Below are positions 51,735 to 60,768 of a DNA stretch of 64,000 nt, one piece after another; position 1 is the first letter of the stretch, and each line of letters starts with the position of its first letter. The DNA lies in assembly GCA_020636355.1 (NCBI GenBank), contig JACJYB010000020.1:11015-75014 (forward strand), given 5' to 3'. The position numbers and the translations under genes are program-made. The notes below the pieces were generated by a model. It was not told where the DNA came from and did no database searches. It was given only the letters and a program-made list of their open reading frames with translations. This DNA comes from Lewinellaceae bacterium (GTDB lineage: Bacteria; Bacteroidota; Bacteroidia; Chitinophagales; Saprospiraceae).

Positions 51735-54644
51735 TTATTCATTGGCATTTAAGTTTATCTGGGTTGCCTCTGGCAAAGGCGCTTCCAGGGAATGCAAATA
51801 GTCGGTGACAACGGCATTTTTTTGTTCGACGTAAGGTCTTACCTGGAACAACCAGAGCTTATTGTCCTTGAATCCCAGTTCGATATCAAACGGTCCGTTG
51901 GATTCGATGCCTGGTGTACCCGGTAATTTTTGCTGGACCTGGCCGGCGAAGTCGAACAATGCTTTGAGGTCCCTGGTCGAAAGAATTGGGTCTGCAAAGC
52001 TGGCGTAATGGCTTGCGGTGCCTCCGGTCAGCGGAAGACTGCGGTATTTGGGCTCCCGGGCGGGAGATAGTAATTGGTACCGAAGGCCAGGCATTAACCG
52101 GTACGATTCCGCCCATTGCCCTTCAACAGCGCCTCCAGCACCCCGGCTGAAAGCCACGGTTAGTTCATCGGACCTTCCGCTGGTAACTCCGGTCGTGATC
52201 ATCACGCCCGAACAACGCACGTCCACCCCTGGGATCAGTAATATTGAGGGATAGACATTTTCCGGGTTTAACAGATAGAATTGCCGCCATTTGAAGCTAC
52301 GTTCCGAATAGGGCGAAGCCCATACATCGCGTATGCCCTGCATGATCAGTGCACTGTCAAGCACATTAAAAAGGGTCAGGTTCAGTCCGGCTCCGGTAAA
52401 GTCCTTCAGGTCTTCCATGTTGGTGTCGCTGCGTAGAAAAACGGGTAGCCGGCCGATCGGTACGCCCAATATCTTATGAAATTGATCAGTAAGGTCGCGA
52501 ATGAAACCGGGCAGGAGATCCATCTGAACAATGGCTTTGCGCAGGGTATCCAGACGTCCCAGGGCATAGGACTCTATGGATGCATTCTGCTGACCGTTTT
52601 GACGCATACCTTCAGTATGTACAAAGGTCGCCTGGAGATAATCCCAATAGGATCCCCGGGTGCCGGGCATAGACTGGTCCATATGCTGACGGAAAATACC
52701 GAATGGAATAACCAATCCTTCCACGACCTGATCCGGAAATAGCAGTTTTAATTGACCAAGATTGGCTGCTTTTGGCCCACAGACTTTACCGGAAGAGGTT
52801 GCCTGCACCGCTCGCAGGTTGAGTACGTTGTGTTCATTGAGGAGGAGCTTTTCCGTGGGCACGGTGATGCGTTCGGTGCTTCGCTGCCGGGTGGTTACCA
52901 GTACTTTTTCATTTTCGGTCAGGTCAGCCGCATCCTTCATAAGGACCTGGCCATTGGGCGTAACGGCATAAAATATTTTTTTGCCTTGCCAGGGGCGCAA
53001 AGCTTCCATCAGCTGATTGGGAAGCACCGCGTTGGGAATACCCAGGTTCCTGGCCAGCAACTGAACGTGGGAAACGAGGTTGCCCTCGGAGACGGTGGCT
53101 ATCCCAGCAACTGGTTTCAGATCGGATGGTGGGCGCATAAAGAGATAGATTTTATCTTTTTGCACCTCAAGATCCTCACCGGCATCATCCAGAACAATTT
53201 CCAGTTCTCCATAGGCAATCCCCGGATTTAATCCGCGTGCCACTTCAGCGCCTGGCAGACCAAACAGGAAGGAATTGGAAGGCTTTTCTTTGGCAAGCAG
53301 GGTCCCCAGCCGGTCAACGGCCTGACCCAATGATAATAACACCGTTGTCCGGATGCGGTCATCGTAAAATCCTTCCGCCATCGGTTCAAAGGTTGCAAAG
53401 GTTGCTACCGGGTCCCGGTAAGCAGACCGGATGGTGTTTGCCCCCCATTCCAGACCGGCACGAGCCCTGTCAAAACGGGCCTGGATCTCCGGCAAACTCA
53501 TAACGCTATCCTGGATACTTAAGGCCAGATCTGCGGCCAATACCTTCCACTCCCAGGTTTCAAGCAGCCCGGTGGCGGCGGCCGCCTGGGAAGCATAACA
53601 GATTTTATCCACATTGTTGTAGGCGTTATCAGGATTCCAGGCGATCAAAGAACGGAAAAGCAAATCTTCGAGCTGGATGGAACAATCCAGTAAGGCTGCA
53701 CGAGCCGATGGTTTGTCTAATGTTGATAAACTATCACGCATGGCTAATAATACATCCGAGGTCGCGATGGATAACCGGGAAGGATCCCCGGGATTCGCTT
53801 GCTTCAGATATTCTTCCAGGAGTTTGCGTATTCCTGAAGCAGGTATGCGCCGAACGAGGGGAGCCAGTGATTGCAAATCCACCGGTTGAAACAAGGTTTG
53901 CATATCCCGAATCAATTTGTCGAGCAGACTTCGTTGGGGGGCAGTCATTTTTGATGCATTCCCGGACTTAAAGGATTGCAGTTTGGCAATATCATTTTCT
54001 TCCGGCTGACTGTGGATCTTGGATCGCAAATCCAGGAAATCAGGAATGCTGTCACTCAATAGTCTTGAGTTAATCCGGATCATTTCTTTGACACGGTCGG
54101 TGCCTGGGTGAGGCAGGTATCGGAACGCTTGCCGGATCAAAAAATAATTGTTTTGGATGCGGCTTTCATCAGACACCAGCCATTCCAGGAACTGTTTTCC
54201 CCACGCTTCTTCATCTTCCAGCTGAATGGCTCCCCGGTAATATTGTGCTCGCCGGAGGATCCATCCGTCATCGATCTCGCGCAGGTACCGTTCCAGGATG
54301 TATTGTTTTAAACGGCTTTGTCCGAAGGGCTCATCCCAAAAGGCTTCTTGATCCGTAGTGGCCAAGATCTGACCGAGATAAAGGTGATTGGATTGGGCCA
54401 GCTCTTCTACCTCGATCTTATAGCGCGCCCGCTGAACGCCACCGGGAGGGTCCGGGCATGGATCGCGGGGCTGTCGTAGCGAGCCATCGTTGCAGAACCA
54501 GCGGATATCGCGGTAGGGACCGTGAATGTCCTTCTTATACGACTGGACCATTTGTTTGATGACCTCCGCGGTTTGGGGCTGAGCCCACGACTGACTGGAA
54601 AAACAAATGATTGCCAGTATTAAAGGAATGTAGATTCGAGACAT
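51735..54644 (-). CDS. Exported PPDK/PEP-synthase-like phosphotransferase
   Basis: A 969-residue protein from the ATG at 54644, chosen because AGGATT precedes it and a clear signal peptide follows (MSRIYIPLILAIICFSSQSWAQ). Residues 25 to about 470 are helical and unassigned. A PEP-utiliser/phosphohistidine domain follows (EGNLVSHVQLLARNLGIPNAV, candidate phospho-His526). Next is a C-terminal PPDK-type ATP-grasp domain: GKVCGPKAANLGQL at 619-632, RSDTNMEDLKDFTGAG at 738-753, CSGVMITTGVTSG, and FDIELGFKDNKLWLFQVRP ending at 937. The phosphohistidine domain precedes the ATP domain, as in glucan-water dikinase, and there is no PEP/pyruvate TIM barrel. Export of an ATP-using enzyme is unusual. The second hydrolase gene follows. 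Confidence 0.8.
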   Translation of the reverse strand: MSRIYIPLILAIICFSSQSWAQPQTAEVIKQMVQSYKKDIHGPYRDIRWFCNDGSLRQPRDPCPDPPGGVQRARYKIEVEELAQSNHLYLGQILATTDQEAFWDEPFGQSRLKQYILERYLREIDDGWILRRAQYYRGAIQLEDEEAWGKQFLEWLVSDESRIQNNYFLIRQAFRYLPHPGTDRVKEMIRINSRLLSDSIPDFLDLRSKIHSQPEENDIAKLQSFKSGNASKMTAPQRSLLDKLIRDMQTLFQPVDLQSLAPLVRRIPASGIRKLLEEYLKQANPGDPSRLSIATSDVLLAMRDSLSTLDKPSARAALLDCSIQLEDLLFRSLIAWNPDNAYNNVDKICYASQAAAATGLLETWEWKVLAADLALSIQDSVMSLPEIQARFDRARAGLEWGANTIRSAYRDPVATFATFEPMAEGFYDDRIRTTVLLSLGQAVDRLGTLLAKEKPSNSFLFGLPGAEVARGLNPGIAYGELEIVLDDAGEDLEVQKDKIYLFMRPPSDLKPVAGIATVSEGNLVSHVQLLARNLGIPNAVLPNQLMEALRPWQGKKIFYAVTPNGQVLMKDAADLTENEKVLVTTRQRSTERITVPTEKLLLNEHNVLNLRAVQATSSGKVCGPKAANLGQLKLLFPDQVVEGLVIPFGIFRQHMDQSMPGTRGSYWDYLQATFVHTEGMRQNGQQNASIESYALGRLDTLRKAIVQMDLLPGFIRDLTDQFHKILGVPIGRLPVFLRSDTNMEDLKDFTGAGLNLTLFNVLDSALIMQGIRDVWASPYSERSFKWRQFYLLNPENVYPSILLIPGVDVRCSGVMITTGVTSGRSDELTVAFSRGAGGAVEGQWAESYRLMPGLRYQLLSPAREPKYRSLPLTGGTASHYASFADPILSTRDLKALFDFAGQVQQKLPGTPGIESNGPFDIELGFKDNKLWLFQVRPYVEQKNAVVTDYLHSLEAPLPEATQINLNANE

Positions 54645-54713
54645 AATCCTGTATTGGAAACACATTGTATTAAACAGTTGGTTACCTTGAAGGGTTCGAC
54701 ATATCTACCTTCA

Positions 54714-55223
54714 TCAATCTGCAATATTGGTACGGGTCACCCTTTTGGATAAAGGTACAATCAAGCCCAATGCCGCAGAACCATAAAACGGGTGTAACTC
54801 CATGACCAGTCTGCCAGCCTGAACGGCCGGGTCAGAATTCGTCCAGGATTCGGCTTCAGCAGTGGATTCGGTATTAAAGATGTAAATGCCGCGAACCTCA
54901 CCATCGTCCAGGAAAGGGCCAGCAAATACCAGCTTTTTTTCACGGGCCATTCGGGAAATGTTTTCAAGATGTGCTGTCTGTAACCGGGCCGCAGTAAGAC
55001 TATCCTGACTGCGGTTCGGACCGGATTTTAGAAATGCCAGGACATAACTTTTCATACCGTACTCATCGGCTCCCAACGCAGTGGCCATCATTGAATCAAA
55101 TTGGAACAGGTTGGTATCCGAGATCTGTCGATAAAGATCAGGGACCGGTTCCTCTAAATCGGGTTTGGAAGTGCAGTGGATTACGCTAAGAGCAGTTAGC
55201 AGAATAAGGAAAATACGGTTCAT
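54714..55223 (-). CDS. YciI-like lipoprotein
   Basis: A 169-residue lipoprotein with a signal peptide ending SVIHC (lipobox-like, Cys near residue 17). Residues 60-169 resemble a YciI-like ferredoxin fold: MKSYVLAFLKSGPNRSQDS, HLENISRMAREKKLVFAGPFLDDGEVRGIYIFNTES, AESWTNSDPAVQAGRLVMELHPFYG. These stretches are close to the YciI core, whose roles are mostly unknown. It lies 69 bases before the exported PPDK-like gene on the same strand, so it may be the first gene of that operon. Confidence 0.75.
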   Translation of the reverse strand: MNRIFLILLTALSVIHCTSKPDLEEPVPDLYRQISDTNLFQFDSMMATALGADEYGMKSYVLAFLKSGPNRSQDSLTAARLQTAHLENISRMAREKKLVFAGPFLDDGEVRGIYIFNTESTAEAESWTNSDPAVQAGRLVMELHPFYGSAALGLIVPLSKRVTRTNIAD

Positions 55224-55407
55224 AGTAACAGATTTAAAAGGAAAATGACCAGCTTATGTCAATAATAAACGGCATACAGGCTTAAGATAATTGCTTTCTG
55301 TGGCTCATTAAATAGAAGGATAGACCTTTAGTGAACGCTTTTTTTAAATATTACTGCAACCATTCCTCGATTCATAGAGTCTCTACTAGGTAAAACCTGA
55401 CGAAGCC

Positions 55408-57753
55408 ATGTTCCAGCACTACTTTAAAATGACGTTGCGAGGATTTCGCAAACACCTTACATCTTTTCTTATCAATGTCATTGGGTTAGCCACCGGGTTG
55501 GGTGCGGCACTTCTGATCTATATCTGGATCCAGGACGAACTCCATGTAGACCAGTTTCACAGCCCTCAGTTGTACCAGGTCATGGAACACCAGCATTATT
55601 CCAATGGCATAGGCACCACCATTTCTACACCAGGTATCCTGGGCGAATATCTGGAGAAAGACTTTCCCGAGGTCAGATATGGGTGTGAGACGACCTGGAA
55701 TGTCCGGAGCCAGTTGACTTATCAGGACAAATTATTTAAGAAAGAAGGTATTTATGCCGGCAGCCATTTCTTTGACCTGTTTTCCTTCCCATTACTTGCT
55801 GGTAGTACGGAGACGGTCCTTGCCGCCAAAACCAATATCGCATTGTCCGAAACATTGGCCAAATCGCTGTTTGGATCTACCGAAGCCGCGCTGGGGAAAG
55901 CCATTCTCTTTAATAATGCGATCCAATACCAGGTTTCAGCTGTTTTTCAGGACCCTCCGGCCCGGTCATCGATGAAATTCGATTTTGTGTTGCCCTGGAA
56001 AGTATTTGAAGACGAAAATGACTGGGTCAAGCAATGGGGAAATAACGGTCCACGTTGCAATGTCCTGTTAAACGACGGTGTCGATGTGGCTGCACTGAAT
56101 GCCAAGATAAAAGACTACATCAAAGAGAAAGATGAAGGCTCTACGGTTGATTTGTTTGTCGTGCCCTATGGCCAGCGTTATCTGCACGGCCGATATGAAG
56201 ACGGTATACAGGTAGGCGGCCGTATTGATTACGTACGGCTGTTTGGGATTGTGGCTTTATTTATTCTGATCATCGCTTGCATCAACTTCATGAACCTGGC
56301 CACAGCCCGTGCCAGCCAACGTGCTCACGAAGTGGGTGTGCGCAAAGCTATCGGCGCAGAACGGCGTTCGTTGATCATTCAATACCTGAGTGAGTCCATG
56401 GGTGTTTCGCTGATTGCATTGGTCCTGGCGTGGGCGCTGGCTTGGTTGGCCTTACCGGTTTTTAACAGCATCACGTCCAAGTCGATGGTACTTACACTCG
56501 ATGAACGCACAATTTTTGGTTCCCTGACCATCCTGCTATTTACCGGCTTGGTCTCCGGCAGCTATCCCGCGTTGTATCTTTCTTCATTCAACCCGGTCCG
56601 CGTATTAAAAGGTAAGATCAAATCTTCCTGGGGTGAAGTTTTTGCCCGCAAAGGGTTGGTTATTTTTCAATTCGTACTCAGCATCGTTTTGATCATTGCG
56701 GTTTTGATCGTACGTCAGCAAATCGAATACGTCCAAACGAAGAATCTGGGTTACAACAAAGACCAGTTGATTCATTTTGAAGCTGAAGGAGAAATCGACA
56801 AGAAGAAGGACGTTTTCCTTGACAGGGTCCGGCAACTCCCCGGAGTGGTAGCGGCATCCAGCGTCGGTCATAGCTTTCTTGGCCAGAATAGCAATACCTA
56901 CGGCATCGACTGGCCGGGAAAAGAGGAGGGTACACGAATCTTATTTGAAAATTTCACGGCCGATTATAGCTTGCTTTCTACCATGGGGATTCAGTTGAAA
57001 GATGGGCGCGATTTTTCTAAGGAGTTTGGCGCCGATTCCAGCAAGATCATTGTCAATGAAAAAGCCGTGGAGATCATGCACCTCGATCATCCGTTGGGGA
57101 CCGTCATCAAACAATGGGGGACGGAAAAAGAAATCATCGGGGTGGTCAAGGATTTTCATTTTCAGTCCTTGCATGAAGATCTCCGACCGGCATTTTTCTG
57201 GCTGAGCCCTAAAAATGCCTGGAACATTGTCGTCCGGTTGGATCCGACTCAGGTCAAACCCGGGATTCAGAATATTGAGAACCTGTTCCATACGTTTAAC
57301 CCTGGTTTTATCTTCGAGTATACGTTTCAGGATGAGGACTATGCGGAAATATATCAGGCAGAGCAGCGTGTAGCTTCGTTGTCCAAATACTTTGCGGGTA
57401 TCGCTATCATTATCTCGTGTTTGGGGTTGTTTGGCCTGGCAGCTTTCACGGCCGACCGGCGCACGAAGGAGATAGGCGTGCGAAAAATTCTGGGGGCCGG
57501 TTCATGGAATATCATCTGGCTCATCTCGCGCGACTTTACCCGGCTGGTGATCATTGCCATCGTGATTGCCGTTCCGGTTGCCTGGTATCTGACCCGTCGC
57601 TGGCTGAGTGATTATGCCTTTGCGGTGCATCCGAGTATCTGGGTGTTCCTCGGGGCTGCCCTGGCTGCTCTGACCATCGCCTGGCTGACCGTCAGTACGC
57701 ACGCCTACCGGGCAACGCAGGTGCATCCGGCCGATTGCTTGCAGGATGAATGA
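55408..57753 (+). CDS. MacB/FtsX-family ABC transporter permease
   Basis: A 781-residue membrane protein of the ABC3 (MacB/FtsX-like) type common in Bacteroidota. It starts with MFQHYFKMTLRGFRKHLTSFLINVIGLATGLGAALLIYIWI (first span), followed by a periplasmic MacB_PCD domain (about 50-270). The first FtsX core starts at about 285 (LFGIVALFILIIACINFMNLATARASQRAHEVGVRKAIGA) and the second at about 670 (GIAIIISCLGLFGLAAFTADRRTKEIGVRKILGA). No ATPase gene is adjacent. The substrate is unknown. Purine-rich sequence and a tandem 60-bp repeat begin directly behind the TGA at 57751-57753. Confidence 0.92.
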   Translation: MFQHYFKMTLRGFRKHLTSFLINVIGLATGLGAALLIYIWIQDELHVDQFHSPQLYQVMEHQHYSNGIGTTISTPGILGEYLEKDFPEVRYGCETTWNVRSQLTYQDKLFKKEGIYAGSHFFDLFSFPLLAGSTETVLAAKTNIALSETLAKSLFGSTEAALGKAILFNNAIQYQVSAVFQDPPARSSMKFDFVLPWKVFEDENDWVKQWGNNGPRCNVLLNDGVDVAALNAKIKDYIKEKDEGSTVDLFVVPYGQRYLHGRYEDGIQVGGRIDYVRLFGIVALFILIIACINFMNLATARASQRAHEVGVRKAIGAERRSLIIQYLSESMGVSLIALVLAWALAWLALPVFNSITSKSMVLTLDERTIFGSLTILLFTGLVSGSYPALYLSSFNPVRVLKGKIKSSWGEVFARKGLVIFQFVLSIVLIIAVLIVRQQIEYVQTKNLGYNKDQLIHFEAEGEIDKKKDVFLDRVRQLPGVVAASSVGHSFLGQNSNTYGIDWPGKEEGTRILFENFTADYSLLSTMGIQLKDGRDFSKEFGADSSKIIVNEKAVEIMHLDHPLGTVIKQWGTEKEIIGVVKDFHFQSLHEDLRPAFFWLSPKNAWNIVVRLDPTQVKPGIQNIENLFHTFNPGFIFEYTFQDEDYAEIYQAEQRVASLSKYFAGIAIIISCLGLFGLAAFTADRRTKEIGVRKILGAGSWNIIWLISRDFTRLVIIAIVIAVPVAWYLTRRWLSDYAFAVHPSIWVFLGAALAALTIAWLTVSTHAYRATQVHPADCLQDE

Positions 57754-57756
57754 AAA

Positions 57757-57780
57757 AAGGAGGAAGAAGTAAAAGAAGTA
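57757..57780 (+). repeat. Purine-rich nonamer tract behind the permease stop
   Basis: Starting 4 bases after the stop, an unbroken purine tract (AAAAAGGAGGAAGAAG) is followed by GTAAAAGAA and GTAGAAGGG-type nonamers. They are the same units as in the array at 303-374, and lie in the same sense orientation relative to the upstream gene. It runs straight into the 60-bp repeats. Confidence 0.65.
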
Positions 57781-57900
57781 GAAGGGGTAAAAGACGCAGC
57801 GCTGACTGAGTGCAACGAGCGTCAATAAGTAGCAGAGGAATAAGAGGTAAAAGACGCAGTGCTGACTGAGTGCAACGAGCGTCAGTAGGTAGTAGAGAAA
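57781..57900 (+). repeat. Two tandem 60-bp units with hairpin
   Basis: Two exact-length 60-base copies (57781-57840 and 57841-57900) differ at 7 positions; a third copy begins at 57901 and decays. Each contains GGTAAAAGA, then GACGC and GCGTC (57793-57797 with 57819-57823 in copy 1) around an inner stem GCGCT/AGTGC with loop GACTG, then GTAGCAGAG-type sequence. It lies between the permease gene and the convergent M1 aminopeptidase gene. Confidence 0.85.
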
Positions 57901-57957
57901 TAAGAGGTGAATGCATGACATCCATAGCCCAAGGTTTTAACCTGGGGGACATTGATT

Positions 57958-59541
57958 TTAATCCGGGAGGAACTCAGCCAAAAGCCAGGTTTCCGGATCG
58001 AGTACTATTTCCGTTACTTCCTGTTCAAATGCCCACTGAAATGATTGTTTGTCTTCAGTAACGTCTGCTGTATAGAAGCCGGAAGTACCATCTTTAAAGG
58101 TAAAGCGCAATTCAAGAGGGAAGTGGAAGTGCCCTTCCTTTTGGGTTTGCTTAAGATTTAACGTCAGCACTTTGTTTTTATATTTCCAGTCGTAGTCCAG
58201 CTTGGGTAGTCCGGCCGTGTACAGCCACTGGTTGAAAAAACTTTCCAGGTCCTCGCCGGACGCATCTTCCATCACCTCGCGGAAATCCTCTGTCGTTGCA
58301 TTGGATAATGCATAGCGATTGTAATAATCGCGGATGCCTGTCCAGAAGGCCTGATCTCCTATGCGGTGTCTTAGCATGTGTAACACCCAGGCTCCTTTCT
58401 GGTAGGAATTGGCGTTTAGCAGTTGGAAATAATTGGTTACGCCATTCTGGATGACAGGGATTGACTTTTTCTCGTTGAACGCAATGACCGCCTTCCGCTC
58501 CTTTTGGAGGTAATGGACCAGGCTATCCCTGCCCATAGCATGTTCAGTGAAGAGGTCCGTACAATAGGTGGCGAAGCCTTCGCTGAGCCAGATGTGTGGC
58601 CAGTCAGCCTCCGTAGCTGAATTTCCAAACCATTGATGCGCGATCTCATGGGCAAGCAGGCGCTGTATTCGGCCTTTACCGGTGACTGAATTTTCAAAAT
58701 AAAAGATGTTGCTGGCGTTTTCCATGCCGCCAAAGCGGGTGGTGGACTGTACATTGGCCAGTTTGGCAAAAGGGTAGGGGCCGATGTGTCCGATAAAGAA
58801 ATCCAAAATCGGCAGGGCCATGCCATAATCAAAATAGCCCGCTTCCCGGTTTTCAGGATAGACCCAGGAGGTAACGGGGATGCCATCAATTGCACCTGCC
58901 TGCTGCACCGCGAAGGGGGCAGCACCTATGGCCATCACTTTGGTTGGGATCGGAGCTTTCGTCGCATAGGAAGTAAGGCGGCGGTTCTGGTCAAGGTTAA
59001 CGGTTTCAAGCAATTCCCCGTTAGCCACCACTTCAATGTAGGGGGGAGCAATAATTTCCCAGCTGACGTAGGCTTTATCGGATGGATGATCTATACACGG
59101 GATCCAATTCTGGGCCCGGTTTGGCCAATTATCTGCAAATAGGGTCCGGGCGCCAAATTTATTGTGGCTGATGTACAGACCGTCTTTCGGGATGCCATGG
59201 TAATAAATATAAAATGGATGGGTCGAACCTTCCTGTACACTGACATTGATCCAAAGAGCGGAATCTTCCTGGGTGTATGGAATAGCAACCGTGTCGAGTC
59301 TTACAGAGTCTACGCGCATGCCTTTACCACTCGCGTCCCTGGCGATCAGGTCAAGCCGGAAGCGGTCTGCATTATGGTTAAAATGAATGGTAATACCAGC
59401 AATCCCCTGCACCTCATCAGAGGTTCCATCGAATTCGAGGTGGAAATGGTAATCCTGCACATCAATCGCTGGCGGTCCCCAGATTTGGGTTTGTCCGGTA
59501 AATGCGAAGAGCATCAAAACAAAGTAAAAAAACAGCCTCAT
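57958..59541 (-). CDS. M1-family metalloaminopeptidase
   Basis: A 527-residue exported zinc aminopeptidase of family M1. I use the ATG at 59541 (MRLFFYFVLMLFAFTGQTQ, signal peptide); a TTG 12 bases further up is possible. The zinc site is HEIAH (298-302) with the third ligand E321 in LSEGFATY, and the substrate-binding GGMEN is at 271-275. The N-terminal beta-sandwich begins QDYHFHLEFDGTSDEVQG. It is shorter than the 600-850 residues of many M1 enzymes and lacks the large C-terminal helical domain; such short exported versions are common in Bacteroidota. Convergent with the MacB/FtsX permease across the repeat region. Confidence 0.92.
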   Translation of the reverse strand: MRLFFYFVLMLFAFTGQTQIWGPPAIDVQDYHFHLEFDGTSDEVQGIAGITIHFNHNADRFRLDLIARDASGKGMRVDSVRLDTVAIPYTQEDSALWINVSVQEGSTHPFYIYYHGIPKDGLYISHNKFGARTLFADNWPNRAQNWIPCIDHPSDKAYVSWEIIAPPYIEVVANGELLETVNLDQNRRLTSYATKAPIPTKVMAIGAAPFAVQQAGAIDGIPVTSWVYPENREAGYFDYGMALPILDFFIGHIGPYPFAKLANVQSTTRFGGMENASNIFYFENSVTGKGRIQRLLAHEIAHQWFGNSATEADWPHIWLSEGFATYCTDLFTEHAMGRDSLVHYLQKERKAVIAFNEKKSIPVIQNGVTNYFQLLNANSYQKGAWVLHMLRHRIGDQAFWTGIRDYYNRYALSNATTEDFREVMEDASGEDLESFFNQWLYTAGLPKLDYDWKYKNKVLTLNLKQTQKEGHFHFPLELRFTFKDGTSGFYTADVTEDKQSFQWAFEQEVTEIVLDPETWLLAEFLPD

Positions 59542-59663
59542 GGTTCCTTTCAATATTGGATGAGTAAGATACGGATTTAGGACGCGCCGGACTTGACACA
59601 GGGTTGTATAATTTTGTTTGGGAGTGGCCTTGATTTGGTATCTTCCATACGGATCAACTGTTG

Positions 59664-60665
59664 ATGGGAAAAGCTGATGCGCATAAATTGGTGATTTCAG
59701 GACCGGACCGGAATCGAAGCAGGGTTGCCGTTATTATTCACGGTAAGACGAGCCGCTTACGTGGCTTGTGTCATCGGCTTCGCGAACAATTTGAACCTGA
59801 TTTTCAGTTGCAATTTTATCTCACGGCTCATCCCGGCCATGGAGAAGAGCTCGCGCACCAGGCGGTCTTATCCGGGCAGTTTCAGCTGATAGCCATTGGC
59901 GGTGATGGTACGGTCAGTGATGTCGTGAATGGGATGATTCGGGCTTCTGAAGCGCTGGATGAAGATCGTTGCTGCCAGCTCCGGCTGGGGATTATTGCCA
60001 AAGGATCCGGAAATGATTTTATCCGCAACATGAATCGACCCAATACGCTCCAAGCCCTCTACGAAGACGTGCGGCATGACAACCATCAGGTAGTAGATAT
60101 TGGCCAGCTGCAATTCGTCAGGGCAGACGAAATATCCGCTTCACGGTATTTTCTCAACATTGCCGATGTGGGGCTGGGCGGCGTAGTGGCGCACCGTATT
60201 AGCCGGTTGCCCCGATGGATTCCATCGCTGATAAAATACCAGTTTAGTATCCTCCGGACGCTACTCCAATACAAGCATCAGGCGGTAACCATCGAAGGAA
60301 AGGAGATGGTCCGCACCGGAAAGATTCTGGCCTTAATCCTGGCCAATGGGAAATATTTTGGCAAAGGCTTGGGGATCGCACCTTTTGCGAACGTGCAGGA
60401 TGGCAAAATTTCAGCGGTCTGGATCGGCAATGTAAGCATCATGGAATACTTGCGTTATCTGCCTAAAATTCGCAAATGTCAGCCCATTCATCATCCCGAA
60501 TTGCATTATTTCCATTGTGAAACGCTTCATATTACCCATCTTGATCAACCCTTGCCCATCGATTTGGATGGAGAATTTATTGGCTATACTCCAGCCACTA
60601 TCGATGTGTTCCCGCACCATATCCGGGTATTTGGAACCCTAACCGATCCCCGGAGGCAAAAATGA
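59664..60665 (+). CDS. Diacylglycerol kinase-like lipid kinase
   Basis: A 333-residue cytoplasmic lipid kinase of the DagK/YegS type. The start is taken as ATG 59664 because the codon at 59661 is TTG. The nucleotide motif GGDGTVSDVVNGM is at 79-91, followed by LGIIAKGSGNDFIRNM (GSGND, the second family motif) and ILALILANGKYFGKGLGIAPFANVQDGKISAVWIG. The C-terminal domain ends with DLDGEFIG. Such enzymes phosphorylate diacylglycerol or similar lipids, usually to recycle them into phospholipid synthesis; the exact lipid is not predictable. A single gene with gaps of about 100 bases on both sides. Confidence 0.9.
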   Translation: MGKADAHKLVISGPDRNRSRVAVIIHGKTSRLRGLCHRLREQFEPDFQLQFYLTAHPGHGEELAHQAVLSGQFQLIAIGGDGTVSDVVNGMIRASEALDEDRCCQLRLGIIAKGSGNDFIRNMNRPNTLQALYEDVRHDNHQVVDIGQLQFVRADEISASRYFLNIADVGLGGVVAHRISRLPRWIPSLIKYQFSILRTLLQYKHQAVTIEGKEMVRTGKILALILANGKYFGKGLGIAPFANVQDGKISAVWIGNVSIMEYLRYLPKIRKCQPIHHPELHYFHCETLHITHLDQPLPIDLDGEFIGYTPATIDVFPHHIRVFGTLTDPRRQK

Positions 60666-60768
60666 ATTACGAGGTTTTCAATTTGGGTTTACCCGGTGAT
60701 TCCTTTATTATTGATCCGGCCTTGGTTTTTATTTGCATTGAATTTTACGGGGATCGGAAATAATAGCT

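Noticed and set aside
57781..57900. CRISPR-like tandem repeat
   Set aside because: The 60-base units are directly adjacent without spacers, only two copies exist, and no cas gene is near.
57502..57952. Minus-strand frames with repeated LLTLVALSQ segments across the 60-bp repeats
   Set aside because: They are shadows of the tandem repeats and of the permease gene; the 60-base period makes 20-residue repeats without stops. No start site or homology supports a protein.
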